Shown here: positions 6,507 through 9,612 of the stretch, one piece after another
Layout: the number at the start of each line of letters is the position of its first letter
Numbering within the stretch: position 1 is the first letter of the stretch
Origin: Bacteroidales bacterium
Lineage (GTDB): Bacteria > Bacteroidota > Bacteroidia > Bacteroidales > WCHB1-69
Assembly (NCBI GenBank): GCA_017618435.1
Contig: JAFZUH010000244.1
Coordinates: forward strand, 1-9,612
Direction of reading: 5' to 3'
DNA: 9,612 bases
The notes under the pieces: model-generated
Told to the model about the DNA's origin: nothing
The model's database searches: none
The model's input: the letters and a program-made list of their open reading frames with translations, nothing else
Position numbers and translations under genes: made by a program

Positions 6507-8195
6507 TTATTTAGTAACTTTTTCCAACCATTTAACCATACCAAACATTACGCACATGGAAACAAGGCAAATAGCGAGGAATACACCCCAACATTGCCAT
6601 ATTGACCAAGCGTTGAGCATGATAGGTCCGACAAAGATGAACAAGTTGCCTATTGCAGTTGCTCCCAACCACAAACCTTGGCACAAACCTACCATGTGTC
6701 GTGGTGCCACTTTGGAAACAAAAGACAAACCGAGCGGAGAAATAAACAACTCTGCCACCGTGAGGAAGAAATAAGTTACAATCATCACCCAAGGTGCGGC
6801 TTTTGCCAAACCTGCCTGAGCCATTGCAGCAGCATCCATTGCTCTGAATTCATCGCCTGACGGATAATTTTCAATAATGGAGAATATCATCAGGAACAAA
6901 TATGCACAACCTGCGATTCCCATACCTAAAGCGATTTTGCGTGGAGTGGAAACAGGTTTGCCTTTGCGTGCCAACGATGCAAACAATATCATGATGATAG
7001 GTGTAAGCACGATTACAAACAAGGGGTTCATGGCTTGCCAAATTTCAGGAGCAATGGCCGATGAATCGACAAAATCACGTGCGAACACCGACAATGATTG
7101 TCCGTTTTGGTGGAATGACAACCAGAAGAAAACAGCGATACCCAAAACTGCAAACAAAGCAGCCATACGTTGTTTGATTTCTTTTGCCATTGCCATTTTT
7201 TCTTCTTCAGAATATCCGACTGTTTCCGCTGCAACTTTTTTGGCCGGTTGCGGGAATTTTTTCTTATTCACAAAGAATATAATCAACGAAATGAACATAG
7301 CCAACATTGAAGCGATAAAAGCATAGTGGATACCTGTATTATAAACTTCAATATAATCTGAACTGAATCGGGTTAAATCGGTTATTGCGTTCGGGTCTCC
7401 TACAACAGAATTTGCCATCGTTTCCGTAAATTTTGTTGTAACTTGTCCGTCTGCAAGATATTGATGGCAAAGAGCAGGCATATCTGCATTATAGACAAAA
7501 TTGTGAATTTTTAGCCACCATGTACGCAAAACAGGGGCAACAAAAGGAGCAATAACACCGCCTATATTAATAAATACGTAGAAAATTTGGAAACCGCTAT
7601 CACGTTTGTCTTTGGCTTCTGCCAATGCTTCGGGACCTTTCTTTGCGGCTTCGGCCTCAAAATTGTCATACATTTGACCAACAAGGGCTTGCAAATTACC
7701 TTTGAACAAACCGTTACCGAAAGCAATACACAACAAGGCAAAGCAGGTAAATATCAATATTCCCCACCATAAACCATTTCCATTGGTGATAATTCCGTCT
7801 ATTTTGCTGAACAAAGGTATGGCCAAAGCAACATAACCTACTGCCATAATAACCAAACCCCATTGAATAGTACGGTTGTAATTTTGTGTACGGTCAGCAA
7901 TAATACCGCCCACCAAACTCAACACATATATTCCGAAATAGAAAACAGAATAGATGAGTCCCGCTGTTCCGTCAGGCAATCCGAATTTGGAAACAATGAA
8001 CAGCAACAAAATCGCATTCATAATATAATACCCGAAACGCTCACCCATGTTACTCAATGCGGCTGCAACAAGTCCTTTCGGATGTTCTTTCGCTTTCTTA
8101 AGGTAATAAACCAAAAATGGAACCACAAGAATCAAAATAGCAATGAATATCACCGCTGTGGAATGATTCTGCCAAAGATTTTGAAAAGAATTCAT
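6507..8195 (-). CDS. POT-family peptide:H+ symporter with atypical motifs
   Basis: This is an inner-membrane proton-coupled oligopeptide transporter (MFS, PTR2/POT family), likely importing di- or tripeptides. Recognisable segments are HPKGLVAAALSNMGERFGYY (38-57), GGIIADR (96-102), GNGLFKGNLQALVG (160-173), RDSGFQIFYVFINIGG (198-213), FFWLSFHQNGQSLSVFARD (356-374) and TYFFLTVAELFISPLG (474-489). Arg53, Lys165 and Glu482 match functional positions of the family. Three features are odd. The ExxER motif reads NxxER (Asn49). The TM7 glutamate is His362. A hydrophobic segment (about 13-32) precedes the usual TM1, giving about 13 helices. The TM5-TM6 loop is enlarged (about 226-287), while the TM6-TM7 loop is short and polar, so helices HA/HB of many bacterial POTs are absent. 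It has 562 residues, somewhat long. The ATG at 8195 is directly preceded by eight T. Family assignment is firm; peptide specificity is inferred. Confidence 0.93.
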   Translation of the reverse strand: MNSFQNLWQNHSTAVIFIAILILVVPFLVYYLKKAKEHPKGLVAAALSNMGERFGYYIMNAILLLFIVSKFGLPDGTAGLIYSVFYFGIYVLSLVGGIIADRTQNYNRTIQWGLVIMAVGYVALAIPLFSKIDGIITNGNGLWWGILIFTCFALLCIAFGNGLFKGNLQALVGQMYDNFEAEAAKKGPEALAEAKDKRDSGFQIFYVFINIGGVIAPFVAPVLRTWWLKIHNFVYNADMPALCHQYLADGQVTTKFTETMANSVVGDPNAITDLTRFSSDYIEVYNTGIHYAFIASMLAMFISLIIFFVNKKKFPQPAKKVAAETVGYSEEEKMAMAKEIKQRMAALFAVLGIAVFFWLSFHQNGQSLSVFARDFVDSSAIAPEIWQAMNPLFVIVLTPIIMILFASLARKGKPVSTPRKIALGMGIAGCAYLFLMIFSIIENYPSGDEFRAMDAAAMAQAGLAKAAPWVMIVTYFFLTVAELFISPLGLSFVSKVAPRHMVGLCQGLWLGATAIGNLFIFVGPIMLNAWSIWQCWGVFLAICLVSMCVMFGMVKWLEKVTK

Positions 8196-8216
8196 AAAAA
8201 AAAGTTTTAATTAAAC

Positions 8217-8261
8217 AAGGACTTCTATTATCTTCTGCTATCCAAATCGTGTGAAGCCCTT
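8217..8261 (-). promoter_or_regulatory. Hairpin in the transporter mRNA leader
   Basis: GAAGCCCTT (8253-8261) and AAGGACTTC (8217-8225) pair over nine positions around a 27-base loop. In the minus-strand transcript all nine are allowed (one G-U); in the plus-strand transcript the same position would be an A-C mismatch. That fits a structure in the leader of the transporter mRNA, which begins near 8282. The stem ends about 13 bases before the eight U that precede the start codon. Its role is unknown. Confidence 0.4.
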
Positions 8262-8288
8262 TTTTAAACACAATTCAGATTTATGAAT

Positions 8289-8297
8289 GCAAAATTA
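8289..8297 (-). promoter_or_regulatory. Promoter -7 box for the POT transporter
   Basis: The minus strand reads TAATTTTGC, a perfect TAnnTTTGC match. It lies 93 bases before the ATG, so the mRNA leader would be roughly 85 bases and would contain the hairpin at 8217-8261. No clear -33 TTG is visible upstream of it. Confidence 0.6.
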
Positions 8298-8440
8298 TAA
8301 AAAAATTCTTTAAAACCATTATTTTCTACCTATTTATTAAAAAAGATTTATCTGTTTTATTTACAAACTATTGGTTTACACTTTTTTACAAATAAAAAAT
8401 AAAGATTTTTATCAAAATTCTCTTTATGAAAAAATTTTAC

Positions 8441-8449
8441 TATCTTTGC
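8441..8449 (+). promoter_or_regulatory. Promoter -7 box for the glycosyltransferase
   Basis: TATCTTTGC is a perfect TAnnTTTGC box, identical to that of the ABC exporter operon. It lies 75 bases before the ATG at 8525, implying a leader of roughly 70 bases. No TTG/TTTG is seen at the -33 distance. Confidence 0.68.
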
Positions 8450-8524
8450 AGTATAGAATTAAAATGCTTTATCAGACAAAGATATAAACTTTATTTTTGA
8501 CAAAAACAGCACAAAATACAGATT

Positions 8525-9268
8525 ATGGACAAAAAGATTATTATTATTCCGACTTATAATGAAAAAGAAAATATAGAAAAAATCATTCGTTATGTTTTTG
8601 GGCTTAACCAAGATTTTCATATTCTCATTATCGATGACGGCAGTCCCGATGGTACTGCAGAAATTGTCAAAAAATTGATACCTGAATTTGAAAACCAGCT
8701 TTTTTTAGAAGAAAGAAGCGGAAAACTTGGGCTTGGCACGGCTTACATTTATGCTTTTAATTGGTGCCTACAAAGAGATTACGAATTTATTTTTGAAATG
8801 GATGCCGATTTCTCCCACAATCCCAACGATTTAGACCGTTTATATCAAAAAGCGGCAACAGAAAACAAAGATGTTGTCATTGGTTCCCGCTATTGCAACG
8901 GTGTAAATGTTGTCAATTGGCCGATAAAACGTGTGTTGATGTCTTATTACGGCTCGGCTTATGTGAGAACCATTCTCGGATTGCCCATACATGACACAAC
9001 CGCAGGTTTTGTATGCTATCGCAGAAAAGTGTTGGAAAGCATCAACTTCAATCAAATAAAACATATCGGCTACGGATTTCAAATTGAAATGAAATATATT
9101 TCATGGAAATTGGGATTTAAAATTGCCGAAGTGCCGATTATTTTTACGGACAGAACTGAAGGAACATCAAAAATGAGCAAAGGAATTTTCAAAGAAGCCA
9201 TTTTTGGTGTATTCAAATTGAAACTTTCCCTGCTTTTCGGCGGATTGGAAAAATATAGAAAAAACTAA
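8525..9268 (+). CDS. Polyprenyl-phosphate mannosyltransferase-like GT2 enzyme
   Basis: This inverting GT-A glycosyltransferase of family GT2 belongs to the dolichyl-phosphate mannose synthase (DPM1) branch. Members transfer a hexose from a nucleotide sugar (GDP-mannose in the type members) to a polyprenyl phosphate at the cytoplasmic membrane face, making a lipid-linked donor. Visible motifs are PTYNE (9-13), IDDGSPDGT (36-44), the DxD-containing EMDADFSHNP (91-100), GSRYCNG (120-126), the acceptor-side DTTAGFVCYRR (157-167) and RTEGTSKMS (210-218). The 247 residues cover only the catalytic domain; there are no C-terminal membrane helices, as in Pyrococcus-type enzymes that have TM domains, nor a GtrA domain, so membrane attachment is presumably peripheral. 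The ATG at 8525 starts right at the first beta strand (MDKKIIIIPTYNE). It is transcribed alone from the box at 8441. The sugar donor cannot be decided from sequence alone. Confidence 0.93.
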   Translation: MDKKIIIIPTYNEKENIEKIIRYVFGLNQDFHILIIDDGSPDGTAEIVKKLIPEFENQLFLEERSGKLGLGTAYIYAFNWCLQRDYEFIFEMDADFSHNPNDLDRLYQKAATENKDVVIGSRYCNGVNVVNWPIKRVLMSYYGSAYVRTILGLPIHDTTAGFVCYRRKVLESINFNQIKHIGYGFQIEMKYISWKLGFKIAEVPIIFTDRTEGTSKMSKGIFKEAIFGVFKLKLSLLFGGLEKYRKN

Positions 9269-9308
9269 AGGAATTTGCCTCTTATGGCATTTATGCTACA
9301 CTACTTAC

Positions 9309-9368
9309 TGCGGAAGAGAAGAAAAAAAACTACTCAAAACAAACTTTCAACCATCTTACTCTTCCGCA
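9309..9368. repeat. Long-loop inverted repeat downstream of the glycosyltransferase
   Basis: TGCGGAAGAG (9309-9318) is the exact reverse complement of CTCTTCCGCA (9359-9368). Past a one-base bulge (A9358), AAGA (9319-9322) pairs with TCTT (9354-9357), making 14 pairs around a 31-base A-rich loop. These are among the most GC-rich bases in the spacer. No T-tract follows, so it is not a simple terminator. It may be an mRNA 3' structure or the remnant of a mobile element end. Confidence 0.5.
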
Positions 9369-9388
9369 TTATATACAAGTTAAAGCAC

Positions 9389-9410
9389 TGGAAAACAATA
9401 TGTTTTCACA
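9389..9410 (+). other. Short hairpin in the 3' region
   Basis: GAAAACA (9391-9397) and TGTTTTC (9401-9407) form a 7-bp perfect stem with an ATA loop, extendable by TG/CA past a bulged A9408. It lies between the large inverted repeat and the terminator at 9501. It is A/T-dominated and could be coincidental. Confidence 0.3.
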
Positions 9411-9500
9411 TTAAAGTATCTTTTTGTATTTTGTGTATCTCGCTTATTGACAACATAAAAAACATGCTCATTATATTCCCAATACAGCAACTATCTGCAT

Positions 9501-9538
9501 AGTTCCGTTACTGACGGAATTTGTTTTGTTGTTTTTGT
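9501..9538 (+). terminator. Intrinsic terminator, plus strand
   Basis: AGTTCCGT (9501-9508) pairs with ACGGAATT (9514-9521), including one G-T pair, around a five-base loop. A T-rich tail follows (TTGTTTTGTTGTTTTTG up to 9538). It most likely ends the glycosyltransferase transcript, leaving a 3' untranslated region of about 230 bases. Confidence 0.7.
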
Positions 9539-9577
9539 CAATTTTCATTATTATTTTTTATCAAATAGGGAAAAAAT

Positions 9578-9604
9578 AAAAAAAGCAGCCTATACGGCTG
9601 CTTT
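9578..9604 (-). terminator. Intrinsic terminator of a minus-strand gene beyond the right edge
   Basis: AAAGCAGCC (9582-9590) and GGCTGCTTT (9596-9604) form a 9-bp perfect stem with a TATAC loop. On the minus strand it is followed by seven T in all, an A and six more T. The plus-strand side has only TTTAC. It therefore terminates a gene entering from the right that converges on the glycosyltransferase. Confidence 0.85.
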
Positions 9605-9612
9605 ACAATGAA

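Larger units (their letters stand above)
8196..8524. other. Divergent intergenic region between the transporter and glycosyltransferase genes
   Basis: This 329-base AT-rich spacer has no credible gene. It holds a minus-strand leader hairpin (8217-8261), a minus-strand promoter box (8289-8297) and a plus-strand promoter box (8441-8449). The bases between the two boxes (8298-8440) are almost entirely A/T runs with no clear repeat. A seven-codon reading frame at 8464-8487 in the glycosyltransferase leader is too short to support. Confidence 0.7.
9269..9612. other. Downstream noncoding region with three stem-loops and two terminators
   Basis: This 344-base region follows the glycosyltransferase and has no gene I can support. 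In order it holds a long imperfect hairpin (9309-9368), a small hairpin (9389-9410), a plus-strand terminator (9501-9538) and a minus-strand terminator (9578-9604). A frame of about 72 codons runs from an ATG at 9284 to a TAG at 9500-9502, but its product is Lys/Ile-rich without recognisable motifs and its codons overlap the hairpins. Confidence 0.65.

Noticed and set aside
6877..7326. Plus-strand frame of 149 codons opposite the POT transporter gene
   Set aside because: Its composition mirrors the complementary strand of a membrane protein gene; no promoter, no recognisable domain.
9275..9502. Open frame of 75 codons (72 from the ATG at 9284) after the glycosyltransferase, with AAAGGA upstream and its stop beside a terminator
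   Set aside because: The product is Lys/Ile/Leu-rich without motifs, as expected from translated AT-rich spacer; it runs through inverted repeats and resembles no family I know. Kept open as a possible small protein only if conserved.
1..9612. Mobile elements, CRISPR arrays, tRNA/rRNA genes, toxin-antitoxin or defence modules
   Set aside because: I looked on both strands and saw no transposase or integrase motifs, no regularly spaced repeats, no cloverleaf with a T-loop signature, and no defence or toxin families. All complete genes belong to common chromosomal families.

Overview
The window reads as ordinary chromosomal DNA from an AT-rich member of the Bacteroidota. Four things point there: the gene order acpP-fabF-rnc; three perfect TAnnTTTGC -7 boxes of the Bacteroidota sigma factor upstream of genes plus one more for acpP; the near absence of Shine-Dalgarno sequences before start codons; and protein variants that I recall as common in that phylum (His in place of Glu in TM7 of the POT transporter, Asn at a metal position of RNase III). 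I cannot place it below phylum from this sequence. There is no phage, transposon, CRISPR, toxin or other mobile signature.

Layout, left to right. Positions 1-348 hold the end of what looks like a terminator from a gene outside the window, an AT-rich spacer with an 11-bp inverted repeat, and the acpP promoter. Positions 349-2553 (+) are a compact operon: acyl carrier protein, beta-ketoacyl-ACP synthase II and ribonuclease III, all in one reading frame. It meets a minus-strand ABC-2 exporter pair (permease 2560-3663, ATPase 3674-4399) tail to tail with six bases between. Further right on the minus strand are a Wzx/PST-type polysaccharide flippase (4502-5812) lying 13 bases behind a FtnA-type ferritin (5826-6335), and then, with its own terminator and promoter, a POT-family peptide/proton symporter (6507-8195). 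A divergent spacer carries one promoter in each direction. The last gene is a polyprenyl-phosphate mannosyltransferase-like GT2 enzyme (8525-9268, +). The final 344 bases hold three stem-loops, a plus-strand terminator, and a minus-strand terminator belonging to a gene beyond the right edge.

Functionally the genes form several unrelated units: fatty acid synthesis plus dsRNA processing; a drug/lipid-type ABC exporter; iron storage joined to an envelope glycan flippase; peptide uptake; and glycosyl-lipid donor synthesis. The flippase and the mannosyltransferase could both serve envelope glycan assembly, but they are on different transcripts and nothing in the sequence links them.

I did not find a convincing undescribed system. 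The points most worth a second look are the altered proton/substrate residues and the extra N-terminal helix of the POT transporter, the Asp-to-Asn change in RNase III, the ferritin-flippase pairing with a non-ATG start, and several hairpins in the untranslated regions.
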